This document shows, piece after piece, positions 33,267-42,513 of a stretch of DNA of 64,000 bases (position 1 is the stretch's first letter; each line of letters opens with the position of its first letter). Source of the DNA: Prevotellaceae bacterium UBA1075. Lineage in GTDB: Bacteria > Bacteroidota > Bacteroidia > Bacteroidales > Bacteroidaceae. A program made the position numbers and the translations under genes. A model generated the notes under the pieces. The model was not told the DNA's origin. It was given only the letters and a program-made list of their open reading frames with translations, and ran no database searches. The stretch is from positions 12,936-76,935 of the forward strand of contig DCCS01000040.1 in the NCBI GenBank assembly GCA_002316015.1. Direction: 5' to 3'.

Positions 33267-36212
33267 TCAGTCCGCCTTATAGATATTATATGTGCAGCCC
33301 TTCTCGGTGGGGATGAGCAGATGGTCGGCATCCACCACCACACCCTCGAGAGGCTTTCCGTCGGGGCCACACACGCGGTACTTCCCTATGCCCGGATAAC
33401 GCACAGGGCATGGCTTGCCCGAACCACTGCGTATGACCGCATGCACCAGACGGCCGTCCTGCCACTGCTGGTCCACCTGGAAGTTGTTCACGGCGCGCAG
33501 CCCCACCATGTGCCCAGTCTGCCACACGCCCGGCAGGGCGGGCAGCAGATGGAGCGTGTCCGTGTGGCTCTGCAGGAGCATCTCGGCCACGCCGGCGCAA
33601 GTGCCGAAGTTTCCGTCAATCTGGAACGGGGCGTGGGAGTCGAAGAGGTTGTAATAGACCCCTCCCTTCTGCCACTCAATGGCGTAACTGGTGGAATGCT
33701 TGAGCGCGTTGCGCAGGATGGCGTGGGCATGGTCGCCGTCCAGCGCGCGCGCCCACAGGCACACTTTCCAGCCCATGCTCCACCCGGTGGCCATGTCGCC
33801 ACGCAGGCGCAGGGAGTTGACGGCAGCGCGGAAATATGGGCTGCCGGGAGCAATGCCCGAGAGCGGGTAGAGAGCCATGAGGTGGCTCAGGTGCCGGTGC
33901 GAGGGGTCGCTGCTCACATCATAAGTGGCATACTTCCACTCGCGCAGCAGCGTGTCGCCAAGGCTCACCCCATGGCGGGGATTGGTCCAGTCGGCATGGG
34001 CAGCGGCATTGGCGGTATAGACCTCGGTGTGGAGTCCACGGTCGGTGCGTGCGAGGTACCTGTCGAGCTGCTCCACATCGGCCTGGGTGAGCCCCACGCG
34101 CTGGAGTCCCAGGATGTCCACGCTCTGCCGCACACTGGAGAGCAGGGCATAGATGAGCTGCTGCGCGTGGGCGGTGCCGTCCTCGCGCGGATGGCTGCCC
34201 TGCTCGGCACTGAACTCGTCGGGAGCCACATAAGTGCCATCGGGCTGGATGCCCAGCGAGGGGCATCCACGGTCATCTATCATCCGCTCCATCCAGAACT
34301 GCGCGCAGCTCCACAGCGTGGGGAAGGCACGCTCAAGGAAGTCCTCGTCGAGCGTGTAGCGGTAGTGCTGCCACAGGTGGCTGCAATACCAGGCGTTGGC
34401 CACGAAGTAGTTGTTGCCCCACAGGCTCATGCCCCCGAAGATGTTGTTCTCTGTGAAGCACGTCCAGCCATGCCTCACACCCCCGTACTGGGTGGCGGCC
34501 CGCTTCCAGTTGTCGCGTGCGGCCATGCCCATGACGTAGTTGAGGAAGGGCAGGTGCAACTCGCTCAGGTTGGTGGACTCGGCCGGCCAGTAGTTCATCT
34601 GCACATTGATGTTGGAGTGGATGTCGGAGTTCCATGCCGCATGGCTGCGGTTGTTCCAGATGCCCTGCAGATTGCTGGGGGAGTCCACTCCCCTGCTGCT
34701 GCCCATCATGAGGTAGCGGCCATAAGCAAAGTAGAGCTGCTCCAGGAAGAGGGCGTCGGCCTCGCGGCCTGTGACATTGCGGCTGGAGTCGTTGTAGCAC
34801 TCCACCAGGCTGTCGGTGGGAAGGGCTGTGGCAGCCCCGGCCAACTGGAAGTCCACCCTGCCCGACAGGCTTGTGAAGTCGTCCTCGTGCCTCGCGAGCA
34901 TCTGCGTCCAGCCTCGCGCGGCAGCCCTGTCCACACGCTCGTCCATGCGCTGGCAAAGGCTCTCGGTGCCCGACACCAACGTGGGCGACGAGGGGTCGAA
35001 GTCGGTGCCCCCGCCCAGCACCAGCAGCACCTCGCGCGTGCCATACACGCGTATGCCCTGCGGCGAGCGCTCCATGCGTGCCCCCTCACCCACGGGAACC
35101 ACGCGCAGGCAGGCGGCATGGCTCACGGTCTTGAGCCTGCCCGAGAAGCGCGCGTAGCCAGTGGCCGAGTAAGCCACCTGGCCCGCATTGATGTCCTCGC
35201 CCGGACGCACAGACACCAGCAGGTCAAGGGGGCGGACACCCGTGGCGCGGTAGCGTGCCACCACCACACGGTCGGGGCGGGAGGCAAAGTAGCGGCGCTC
35301 GTAGCGGGTAAGGCCATCGGTGGAGGCATAGTTGACACCGCCAATGCCCGCCTGCAGGTCGAGGTAGCGCACATAGTCGCGCACTTCTGTCCCCTGCTTG
35401 TAGCCGAACTGCCCCGAGAGGTCGCTCACCAGCACCGAACCGAAGTTCTTGTAGGAGCCGTACTCGTTGGTTCCGCCCATGTCGTGGGGTGTGCCCTCCC
35501 ACAGCGTCTTCTCGTTGAACTGTATCTCGTCCTGCTTCACACCGCCCATCAGACAGGCCCCGAACTGTCCGTCGCCTATGGGCAGCGCATACTCCATCCA
35601 GGCATCGCCCGGCCAGCGGTAGGCAGCGGGCTGGCGATACCACAGAGTGAGGGGATGCTGGGGGTGGAATGCCGTGGCACCCTGCACGCGGTACTCATCC
35701 AGCTCCAGGTCGCCCACAGGCACCAGGCGGCAGGCATTGTTGGCATCACCCGCGCCCCACAGAGCCAGCGACACACCCACGCCCGTGCCCCCGCACTGGT
35801 TGAGGCGGTCGTGGCCCGACTGCACACCCAGCCAGCGCACCTCGCAGGCACCGGGATAGCGGGGGCTGGCATCAGGCACCAGCGCAAAGCCGCTCTTGTC
35901 GGGCTGGCGCGTGGCACGGAACTTGGGAGCGGCATAACTCACATACAGGCCCTGCGCGTTGACCATCTGGAAATGGCTGGCAGTGCCCACCAGCCGCCAC
36001 TGCTGGGCCTCGCTGTCGGGGTCGGGCTGCAGGGTGTGCAGTTCCTGCCCTGCTCCTGTGGCGGCCATCACCAGGCGGCTGTTGGCAAACTGCAGGAAGC
36101 AGGGAGTGCCCTGCGTGGCATCGGTCACAAAACAGGCGGACTCCTGGCTATGTGCCCCTGCGGCAAGCAGGAGCAGCAGGAGCAGCAGACTCATCTTTCT
36201 TAGGGTATTCAT
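33267..36212 (-). CDS. Secreted glycoside hydrolase family 95 enzyme (alpha-L-fucosidase-type)
   Basis: A 981-residue exported enzyme. After a signal peptide (LLLLLLLAAGAHSQ) residues about 25-165 form an extra beta-trefoil-like (ricin-type) module, followed by the GH95 region: WMEYALPIGDGQFGACLMGG, FNEKTLWEGTP, and the catalytic (alpha/alpha)6 barrel with DIHSNINVQMNYWPAESTNL, ATGWSMGWKVCLWARALDG and FDSHAPFQIDGNFGTCAGVAE. GH95 enzymes are inverting alpha-1,2-L-fucosidases or L-galactosidases acting on host glycans or plant polysaccharides. The QIDGNFG and HSNINVQMNYW segments carry the residues used in the family reaction. The N-terminal module is unusual and may bind glycans. Confidence 0.92.
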   Translation of the reverse strand: MNTLRKMSLLLLLLLLAAGAHSQESACFVTDATQGTPCFLQFANSRLVMAATGAGQELHTLQPDPDSEAQQWRLVGTASHFQMVNAQGLYVSYAAPKFRATRQPDKSGFALVPDASPRYPGACEVRWLGVQSGHDRLNQCGGTGVGVSLALWGAGDANNACRLVPVGDLELDEYRVQGATAFHPQHPLTLWYRQPAAYRWPGDAWMEYALPIGDGQFGACLMGGVKQDEIQFNEKTLWEGTPHDMGGTNEYGSYKNFGSVLVSDLSGQFGYKQGTEVRDYVRYLDLQAGIGGVNYASTDGLTRYERRYFASRPDRVVVARYRATGVRPLDLLVSVRPGEDINAGQVAYSATGYARFSGRLKTVSHAACLRVVPVGEGARMERSPQGIRVYGTREVLLVLGGGTDFDPSSPTLVSGTESLCQRMDERVDRAAARGWTQMLARHEDDFTSLSGRVDFQLAGAATALPTDSLVECYNDSSRNVTGREADALFLEQLYFAYGRYLMMGSSRGVDSPSNLQGIWNNRSHAAWNSDIHSNINVQMNYWPAESTNLSELHLPFLNYVMGMAARDNWKRAATQYGGVRHGWTCFTENNIFGGMSLWGNNYFVANAWYCSHLWQHYRYTLDEDFLERAFPTLWSCAQFWMERMIDDRGCPSLGIQPDGTYVAPDEFSAEQGSHPREDGTAHAQQLIYALLSSVRQSVDILGLQRVGLTQADVEQLDRYLARTDRGLHTEVYTANAAAHADWTNPRHGVSLGDTLLREWKYATYDVSSDPSHRHLSHLMALYPLSGIAPGSPYFRAAVNSLRLRGDMATGWSMGWKVCLWARALDGDHAHAILRNALKHSTSYAIEWQKGGVYYNLFDSHAPFQIDGNFGTCAGVAEMLLQSHTDTLHLLPALPGVWQTGHMVGLRAVNNFQVDQQWQDGRLVHAVIRSGSGKPCPVRYPGIGKYRVCGPDGKPLEGVVVDADHLLIPTEKGCTYNIYKAD

Positions 36213-36263
36213 GTAGGTAGTGTGTTTATTCTGTCATAATGTTGTCTTGCTTGACGAGAAAGA

Positions 36264-36299
36264 GGTCTCCGCAGGGCACGCGGTGCGCCTGTGGAGACT
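36264..36299 (-). terminator. Hairpin after the M16 peptidase gene
   Basis: The arms GGTCTCCGCAGG (36264-36275) and CCTGTGGAGACT (36288-36299) pair with mismatches. On the minus strand a T-rich tract follows. It lies 27 bp after the peptidase stop. Confidence 0.55.
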
Positions 36300-36325
36300 T
36301 CCCTCTCACTCTCGGTAGCCGTGCA

Positions 36326-39262
36326 TCAGTAGCCGAAGATGTCCTCCAGGCTCACACGGTGCAGGGTGCCACGCTGCTCCAGGCTCTTGAGGTCCCAGTC
36401 GCCCTCGTCGCCCAGGAGCAGCAGGTGATACTTGCGCCTGGCGATTTCCCGCTTGTGGAAAGCGGCCAATTCGGGCAGGGTCATCTTCTTGATGCGCTTG
36501 TAAACCTCGCCCTCGGGGTTCTCGGTGAGCCCCCGGTCACGGCACTCCAGGTAGTAGTTCAAGATGGCCTCGCGCAGCGTGCGCCGGGTGGCAAGACGCT
36601 TGAGGACAGCATCGCGCGCCACGGCGAAGGCCCTCTCGTCCTGGGGCATCCGTTCCACTATCTGGTCAAACACCGCGAGGCAGTCCCTCAACTTGTCATT
36701 CTGGGTGATGATGCTGGTGGAGAAACTCTCCCTGTCATCGGCATCCGTGGCTTGTGCGAAGCGCGCTCCCGCGCTGTAGGCCAATCCACGGGACTCGCGC
36801 AACTCCTGGAACACAATGCTGTTCATGCCCCCGCCGAAGTATTCGTTGAAGACATCGGCATAGGGCTCCACCTCCCAGTCAAAGGTCTCGCCACGGCTGG
36901 AGTATCCCATCATGTAGGTGTTCTTGGCCTGGAAGGGGGCTATGATGACCAGGTTTTCATCGACCTTGCGGGGCGGGTAGAACTGTCCGCTGTGGGCGGG
37001 CGCGGGGTGCTCCGACATGGGATGCATCCCATTGAGCATGCGGCTCACCTGGGTGGCCTCGAGCGGCCCATAGTAAAGCGCGTGCTGCATGACACCGGGC
37101 AGCGAGCGCAGGCGGCCAAGCGCGCCCGCCGCGCCCAGCCGGTGCATCTGGGCGGCATCCAGCGCACGGGTCACCCTGTTGTGGGGGCCATAGACACCAT
37201 ACTGGGTGAGGGCTCCGTAGCAGGCGCGCTGGCTGGTCTTGCTGTCGGCCCTCTGCTTGAGAATGTCGCTCACCACCTGGGCATAGATGTCCGTGTCGGG
37301 CCGCGCGGTGGCTATCCACCGCTCGGTGAGGCGCAGCGCCTCCTGCATGTTGTCGGCCAGGCCCGAGAGGGTGAGGCGTGTGCGCCCGTCCCCGACACTG
37401 AGCGTGGCGTCGCATGCCAGGCCATAGAGGCGGCCCTGCAACTGGTTGGCGTCCAGCGAGTCGGTGCCCAGGTAGGGCAGGTATTGCCCGGCCACAGCAA
37501 GGGCGGGGTCTTCCTTGGCCCCCCGCTCATAGACGAAGGTGAGGCTGAAGAGCTGGCTCGAGGCGTCGCGGTGGGCCAGCAGCTCGTTGCCCCCCACCAG
37601 CGTGCCCTTCTGCACGTCGCGGTCGAAATCCACGAAGACAGGCTCCACCTGGGCCACAGGCATGCTGAGCACAGAATCGGCAAAGGGGCTTGACTTGCCG
37701 CGGTTGGTCACGATGGGCGAGATGTGGGGCTTCTCTATCTTCCTGGCCGTAACGTCATCGCCCTGCCTCTTATACACACACGCATAGCCGTCCGTGAGCA
37801 TCCGGCGGGCACAGTCCACCACGGTCTTCTTGGTCAGCGTGTCCAGCCTCTGCATCTCGCCAACCTCCTCAGCCCACGGCTTCCCCGCCACAAAGGCATC
37901 CACGAACCAGCTTGCGCGCAACTCGTTGCTTTGCATGTCCTCCAGGCGGCGGCGCTTCATGTTGTTGAGGATAGCCCTGAGGAGAGACTCGTCCCACTGG
38001 CCGCTGGTGAGGCGGCGCACCTGCTCCATCATCAGCCGGCGCACCTCCTCCAGGCTCTGCCCCTCCTTGGGACAGCCGATAGCCCAGAACGCGCTCTGCT
38101 CGGCCATGCCATCCACAAACGTCTCGCTCTGAATCACCTGCTGAGCGTTGTTGAGGTTCTGGTCAAAGAGACCGCACTTGCCATTGCAGAGCACCTGGTT
38201 GGCCACCACCATCAGGCCATACATGGGGTCGGACTTGGCAGGAAGCCTCCAGCCGAGAGCCACCATGGGAGTCTCCCGGCCCACCACCATGGTATCGTGG
38301 GGGACGGCGAGGGGAGGCTCCTGGGGGAAGGCGCGCCGGGGCAGGCTGTCGGACGGCTGCCAGTCACCGAAGTATTTCTCTATGACGCGCACCGTCTCGT
38401 CCGGGTCAAGGTCCCCGCTCATGCAGATGGCCACATTGTTGGGCACATACCACTCATGATAGTACCGCATGACATTGCGAAGCGAGGGGTTCTTGAGGTG
38501 CTCCTGCGTTCCGATGGTGGTCTGGGTGCCATAGGGGTGATGGGGAAAGAGGATGGCGTAGAGCGCGTTGTTCATCTTGTCAAAGTCGTTGGTGAGGTGC
38601 ATGTTGTACTCCTCATAGACGGCCTCGAGCTCGGTGTGGAACCCTCTGATGACCATGTTGCGGAAGCGCTCGGCCTGCACCCTGGCCCATGGCTCCAGGG
38701 CATGGCACGGGATGTTCTCCTGATAGCAGGTCACATCGGTGCTCGTGTAGGCGTTGGAGCCTGTGGACCCTATCCCTGCCATCATCTTGTCATACTCGTT
38801 GGCAATGGCATACTTGCTGGCCTCGTGGCTGAAGCTGTCGATGCGGGCATAGACGGCGCGGCGCGCGGCCTCGTCACGAGTGCGCCCGTACACCTCGTAC
38901 TGCGCCTCGATGCTGTCGAGCAGGGGCTTCTCCCTGGCATAGTCAAGCGTGCCGAAGCGTGTGGTGCCCTTGAACATGAGGTGCTCCAGGTAGTGTGCCA
39001 GTCCGGTGCTCCCGGCAGGGTCGTTGCGCGAGCCGGTGCGCACGGCCACATAGGTCTGTATGCGCGGCTCGTCACGATTGACCGTGAGATAGACCCTCAA
39101 CCCGTTTCTGAGGGTGTAAATGTGCGCTGCCATGGGGTCACCGGACACGGCAGGCTCTTCTTTGGCACCCGAGCCAAAGCCCGGCCGGCAGGACACCAGC
39201 ATGGCGCATAGGCAGAATCCCGCGCAAAGGAGACCGGCTGCCCATATTTTCCTTCTGTTCAT
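36326..39262 (-). CDS. M16-family zinc peptidase lipoprotein
   Basis: A 978-residue protein with a lipoprotein signal ending at LVSC25, so probably attached to the outer membrane facing the periplasm. The inverted zinc motif HxxEH is H90-Y-L-E-H94, with the distal glutamate expected in the following ELEAVYEEYNM segment. A second M16-like half without the motif follows (about 530-960), as in pitrilysin-type double-domain peptidases. M16 peptidases degrade or process short peptides within a clamshell. The start at 39262 is chosen for the lipoprotein signal; the frame upstream is not conserved-looking. It follows lpxH by 67 bp. Confidence 0.9.
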   Translation of the reverse strand: MNRRKIWAAGLLCAGFCLCAMLVSCRPGFGSGAKEEPAVSGDPMAAHIYTLRNGLRVYLTVNRDEPRIQTYVAVRTGSRNDPAGSTGLAHYLEHLMFKGTTRFGTLDYAREKPLLDSIEAQYEVYGRTRDEAARRAVYARIDSFSHEASKYAIANEYDKMMAGIGSTGSNAYTSTDVTCYQENIPCHALEPWARVQAERFRNMVIRGFHTELEAVYEEYNMHLTNDFDKMNNALYAILFPHHPYGTQTTIGTQEHLKNPSLRNVMRYYHEWYVPNNVAICMSGDLDPDETVRVIEKYFGDWQPSDSLPRRAFPQEPPLAVPHDTMVVGRETPMVALGWRLPAKSDPMYGLMVVANQVLCNGKCGLFDQNLNNAQQVIQSETFVDGMAEQSAFWAIGCPKEGQSLEEVRRLMMEQVRRLTSGQWDESLLRAILNNMKRRRLEDMQSNELRASWFVDAFVAGKPWAEEVGEMQRLDTLTKKTVVDCARRMLTDGYACVYKRQGDDVTARKIEKPHISPIVTNRGKSSPFADSVLSMPVAQVEPVFVDFDRDVQKGTLVGGNELLAHRDASSQLFSLTFVYERGAKEDPALAVAGQYLPYLGTDSLDANQLQGRLYGLACDATLSVGDGRTRLTLSGLADNMQEALRLTERWIATARPDTDIYAQVVSDILKQRADSKTSQRACYGALTQYGVYGPHNRVTRALDAAQMHRLGAAGALGRLRSLPGVMQHALYYGPLEATQVSRMLNGMHPMSEHPAPAHSGQFYPPRKVDENLVIIAPFQAKNTYMMGYSSRGETFDWEVEPYADVFNEYFGGGMNSIVFQELRESRGLAYSAGARFAQATDADDRESFSTSIITQNDKLRDCLAVFDQIVERMPQDERAFAVARDAVLKRLATRRTLREAILNYYLECRDRGLTENPEGEVYKRIKKMTLPELAAFHKREIARRKYHLLLLGDEGDWDLKSLEQRGTLHRVSLEDIFGY

Positions 39263-39329
39263 AATGGTATGTGGTTTGGTCTTTGTACCAGAATTCCGGG
39301 GGACTGCCCGCCGGCGCGCGGGACGCGGC

Positions 39330-40112
39330 CTAACGCACCGAGGAGTCCCCCTCGACATAGTTCTCAAGGTAGAGTTGCTCACCGTCAAACACCGCATAGG
39401 TACAACGGGTAATCCAGTCACCCAGGATGAGCAGGCGGCACTGGCGGGTGAGGTACAGGTCAAGTTCGATATGGCGGTGTCCGAAGAGGAAGTAGTTCAC
39501 GTCGGGATGCTGGCTCAGGTACTCCTTGGCAAAGCGCACAAGATACTCGCGGTCCTCGCCCAGATATGTGTCCACGGGCGTTCCGTCCCGCAGGCCGGGC
39601 TCGTGCTTGAGCCTGCTGCGCCGCGCCCATTCCAGTCCGAGGTTCACGCCTATCGTGGGATGAAGCCAGCTGAAGAGCCACTGGCACAACTTGTTGTGGA
39701 AAAAGGAGCGCAGCAGACGGAACTTCCAGTCGGGGTCACCCAGTCCGTCCCCGTGGGCGAGATAGAACAGCTTGTCGCCCAATTCGATGGTCACAGGCTC
39801 GCGGTGCAGGATGACCCCGCACTCACGCTGCAGATAGTCGGTGCACCAGATGTCGTGGTTGCCCGTGAAGAAGTGCACCTCCACACCGCTGTCGGTGAGT
39901 TCGCTCACCTTCCCCAGAAAGCGCGTGAAGCCACGGGGGACTACCGTGGGGTACTCAAACCAGAAGTCAAACATGTCGCCCAACATATACACGGCCCCCG
40001 CCTTTTCCTTTATGTCGTCAAGGAACCGCACAAGGCGGCGCTCCTGCTGTCTGCCGTGCAGCAGGGCACGGCATCCCAGATGGGCGTCACTGATGAAGTA
40101 GATGTTCTTCAT
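39330..40112 (-). CDS. lpxH: UDP-2,3-diacylglucosamine diphosphatase (LpxH family)
   Basis: A calcineurin-like metallophosphoesterase of lipid A biosynthesis that hydrolyses UDP-2,3-diacylglucosamine to lipid X and UMP. Metal-binding motifs are SDAHLG, GDMFDFW, FTGNHD, AHGDGLG and FGHRH. The length (260 aa) is typical of Bacteroidetes LpxH and slightly longer than the E. coli enzyme. The gene starts 11 bp after the DUF59 gene and precedes the M16 gene, within a likely transcription unit radC-DUF59-lpxH-M16. Confidence 0.9.
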   Translation of the reverse strand: MKNIYFISDAHLGCRALLHGRQQERRLVRFLDDIKEKAGAVYMLGDMFDFWFEYPTVVPRGFTRFLGKVSELTDSGVEVHFFTGNHDIWCTDYLQRECGVILHREPVTIELGDKLFYLAHGDGLGDPDWKFRLLRSFFHNKLCQWLFSWLHPTIGVNLGLEWARRSRLKHEPGLRDGTPVDTYLGEDREYLVRFAKEYLSQHPDVNYFLFGHRHIELDLYLTRQCRLLILGDWITRCTYAVFDGEQLYLENYVEGDSSVR

Positions 40113-40123
40113 AGAGCCGTACG

Positions 40124-40438
40124 CTACATCAGTCCCAGTTCGAGGCGTGCCTCGTCACTCATCATGTCCTTGTTCCACTCGGGCTCGAAGACGAGGTTGA
40201 CCTCCACCTTGTCCAAGCCCGGGATGGCGGCCAGCTTGCTGTGCACATCCTCAAGGATGAAGTCGGCCGCAGGGCAGTTGGGGGCGGTGAGGGTCATGTC
40301 CACCTGGAGGGTCTTCCCTCCATCTGCCAGTTCGATGCGGTATATGAGCCCCAGGTCGTAGATGTTGACGGGTATCTCGGGGTCGAAGACCGTGCGCAGT
40401 ATCTCCACCACCCTGTCTTGTATGTCTGTCTGTTCCAT
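40124..40438 (-). CDS. DUF59/MIP18-family protein (SufT/PaaD-like)
   Basis: A 104-residue soluble protein of the MIP18 family. The conserved DPEIPVNIYDLGLIY and MTLTAPNCPAADFI segments carry the acidic residue and the reactive cysteine used by SufT/PaaD-like iron-sulfur cluster assembly factors. Predicted role: maturation or transfer of iron-sulfur clusters. It sits 11 bp before lpxH and 41 bp after radC; the neighbours give no further clue. Family assignment is certain, the client protein is not. Confidence 0.9.
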   Translation of the reverse strand: MEQTDIQDRVVEILRTVFDPEIPVNIYDLGLIYRIELADGGKTLQVDMTLTAPNCPAADFILEDVHSKLAAIPGLDKVEVNLVFEPEWNKDMMSDEARLELGLM

Positions 40439-40479
40439 GTCCGCTTGTGCTTGTTCCTTATATAATATATAATGTGTGT

Positions 40480-41169
40480 TCAGTACAGGGAACCCTCCTC
40501 GGAAAAACTGTAGTACCCCTGCGTGGACACGATGACGTGGTCAACGAGTGTGATGTCAACAGCCCCGCAGGCCGCCACAAGACGGCGAGTGAGCTCACGG
40601 TCGGCCATGCTGGGCGTGAGCGCGCCGCTGGGATGGTTGTGGCAGAAGACGATGGCGGTGCACTGGCGCATGATTGCCTCGCGCAGTACCATTCTCACAT
40701 CCACCGCCGAGGCGGTGAAGCCGCCCTCGCTGACACGGGCCGAGCCCACGAGCGTGAGGTTGTTGCGCAGGAACATCACATGGCATTCCTCGCGCGTCTT
40801 GTCCTGCAGCATGGGACGGAAATAGGCGGCGATGGCCTGCGCGCTGTCCATGCGCTGCTGCGAGGCGCGCTCCACGGCCCTGCGCCTGCCCAGTTCGCAG
40901 GCGGCCAGGACGGTCACGGCCTTGGCCGGCCCCATCCCCCTGTAGCCCTGCAGGGCATCGAGCGACATGCGGCTGAGCTCTGTCAGGCTCCCGTGGCAGT
41001 CTCCGAGCACCCTGCGCATGAGCTCGACCGCCGTCTCGCGGCTGCTTCCGCTGCCTATCAGGATGGCAAGCAGCTCGGCCTTGGAGAGCGACTCGGCGCC
41101 ATGGGCGATGAGTTTCTCGCGTGGACGGTCCTCAATGGGCTGCTGGTTGATGTTCAGTTTCTCTGTCAT
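40480..41169 (-). CDS. radC: RadC-family JAB-domain protein
   Basis: A 229-residue protein with an N-terminal helix-hairpin-helix region (GYRGMGPAKAVTVLAACELGRR, split here only by context) and a C-terminal MPN/JAB metalloprotease-like domain. The metal-binding motif is CHNHPSGALTPSMAD and the family signature EECHVMFLRNNLTLVG is present. The original link of radC to DNA repair was later questioned, and the molecular function is unclear. The gene lies 66 bp after a GT2 gene. Confidence 0.92.
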   Translation of the reverse strand: MTEKLNINQQPIEDRPREKLIAHGAESLSKAELLAILIGSGSSRETAVELMRRVLGDCHGSLTELSRMSLDALQGYRGMGPAKAVTVLAACELGRRRAVERASQQRMDSAQAIAAYFRPMLQDKTREECHVMFLRNNLTLVGSARVSEGGFTASAVDVRMVLREAIMRQCTAIVFCHNHPSGALTPSMADRELTRRLVAACGAVDITLVDHVIVSTQGYYSFSEEGSLY

Positions 41170-41235
41170 TGTGATGTGTTGCCCGTCACTTTGCCCGCAG
41201 GTTCCGCTTGCGTAGCGGAACGCCGCAGGCGACGC

Positions 41236-42288
41236 TTACTTGTAAAAGGTCTCGCGGAACGCCTGCAATTCCCCGTTCCTGCCACGCACGCACCTGAGCC
41301 ACCAGGCACGCAGGAAGCCTGTGCCGTAGCCGATGAGCTGCACATAACTGGCCGCCACACTGAGCAGCCCCACACGCAGGCTGTGGCTCTGGGCCGTACT
41401 GTCGGCCAGGATGAGCAGCGAGAAGAGCGTGGGGAAGAGCAGGCTCACCATCACCATCTCCCACCCCAGGATGCCCCAGCGGGGACTCTGCGAGCACAGG
41501 GCAAGCGGCAATCCGCACACCAGCATGAGCGCCAGCAGTGCCATGCCCAGGGTGAAGAGGGCGGGCAAGAGATGCACCGCCTTGAGACTCGAAGGGTATT
41601 TCTTGTAAAGGTTGATGCGGGCTATGCCGCTGTTGTGCACCTGACGGAAGAACTTCCTGAGGTCGGTGCGCCGCTTGTGCCACACCCAGGCCTGGGGGAA
41701 GAGGCGGCACCGCGCACCGCTCTGACAGATACGGATGCTCAGGTCTATGTCCTCGCCGAAGCGCATCGGGCTGAATCCTCCGAGCCTGCGAAAGAGAACC
41801 GCGCTGATGCCCATGTTGAAGGAGCGGGGGTAGAACCTGTCAAGTTTCTTCTTGCCGCCGCGTATGCCGCCAGTGGTCAGGAAACTGGTCATGCTGTAGC
41901 TGATGGCTTTCTGCACCGGCGTGAAGGATGGATGTGAGCGGTCGGGGCCACCGAAAGCGTCACAGGGACTCGACGCGAGCTCACGGTCAACAGCCTCCAG
42001 ATAGCCGGGAGGCAGCAAGCAGTCGCTGTCCAGGAAGATGAGATACTCGCCCTGGGAGCGCTCGGCCCCGTAGTTGCGCGTCTGCCCGGGCCCGCTGTTG
42101 GGCTTGCCGAAGTACTTTATGGGCATCTGGGCGGCATGAGCCTGCACCACCTGCTGGCAAGTCACTTGCGACCCGTCCTCCACCACAATCACCTCAAAGT
42201 CGCGAAGGGTCTGCCGTGCCAGGCTCCCCAGCAACTCGTCCGTCTCTTCGGGGCGGTTATACACAGGTATCACAAAGGAGTATCTCAT
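41236..42288 (-). CDS. Membrane-associated GT2 glycosyltransferase
   Basis: A 350-residue family 2 glycosyltransferase. The start ATG at 42288 opens directly into the GT-A fold (YSFVIPVYNRPEETDELL), followed by the nucleotide-sugar/metal motif FLDSDC (a DxD variant) and the acceptor-side motif FGEDIDLSIRI. The C-terminal about 100 residues form three or four membrane helices. Such enzymes build surface polysaccharides or glycolipids. An alternative start at 42477 would add low-complexity sequence and is rejected. A -7 box lies just upstream. Confidence 0.88.
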   Translation of the reverse strand: MRYSFVIPVYNRPEETDELLGSLARQTLRDFEVIVVEDGSQVTCQQVVQAHAAQMPIKYFGKPNSGPGQTRNYGAERSQGEYLIFLDSDCLLPPGYLEAVDRELASSPCDAFGGPDRSHPSFTPVQKAISYSMTSFLTTGGIRGGKKKLDRFYPRSFNMGISAVLFRRLGGFSPMRFGEDIDLSIRICQSGARCRLFPQAWVWHKRRTDLRKFFRQVHNSGIARINLYKKYPSSLKAVHLLPALFTLGMALLALMLVCGLPLALCSQSPRWGILGWEMVMVSLLFPTLFSLLILADSTAQSHSLRVGLLSVAASYVQLIGYGTGFLRAWWLRCVRGRNGELQAFRETFYK

Positions 42289-42315
42289 TGCATTCTGTTT
42301 TCTTCGTACAAGAGA

Positions 42316-42323
42316 CAAATGTA
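42316..42323 (-). promoter_or_regulatory. -7 box of the membrane GT2 gene
   Basis: The minus-strand sequence TACATTTG matches TAnnTTTG 27 bp upstream of the ATG. No TTTG at -33 distance. Confidence 0.5.
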
Positions 42324-42513
42324 CACAAAAAACGGGGAAAAGCCACCTTTTCCGCTCGCTTTTCTTGAAAAGAGAAGAAAGCGAGGACAGCAGGGGACGG
42401 AAACCGCCAGCACAGGCAGGGGCGTGGCCGGAGTTCTCCATACCATACCGCATACATGGGCATGACCTGGAGGCCATGTGTGCCAGAAGCGCGCAAGCAC
42501 AAGTGGAAGAAGG

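Noticed and set aside
33084..36203. 1039-codon open frame antisense to the GH95 gene
   Set aside because: It is a shadow caused by GC-rich codon usage; the minus strand encodes a clear GH95 enzyme with signal peptide, and the antisense frame starts inside the 22-bp array.
36239..37693. 484-codon open frame antisense to the M16 peptidase
   Set aside because: Low-complexity, no family signature; the sense strand has a complete peptidase.
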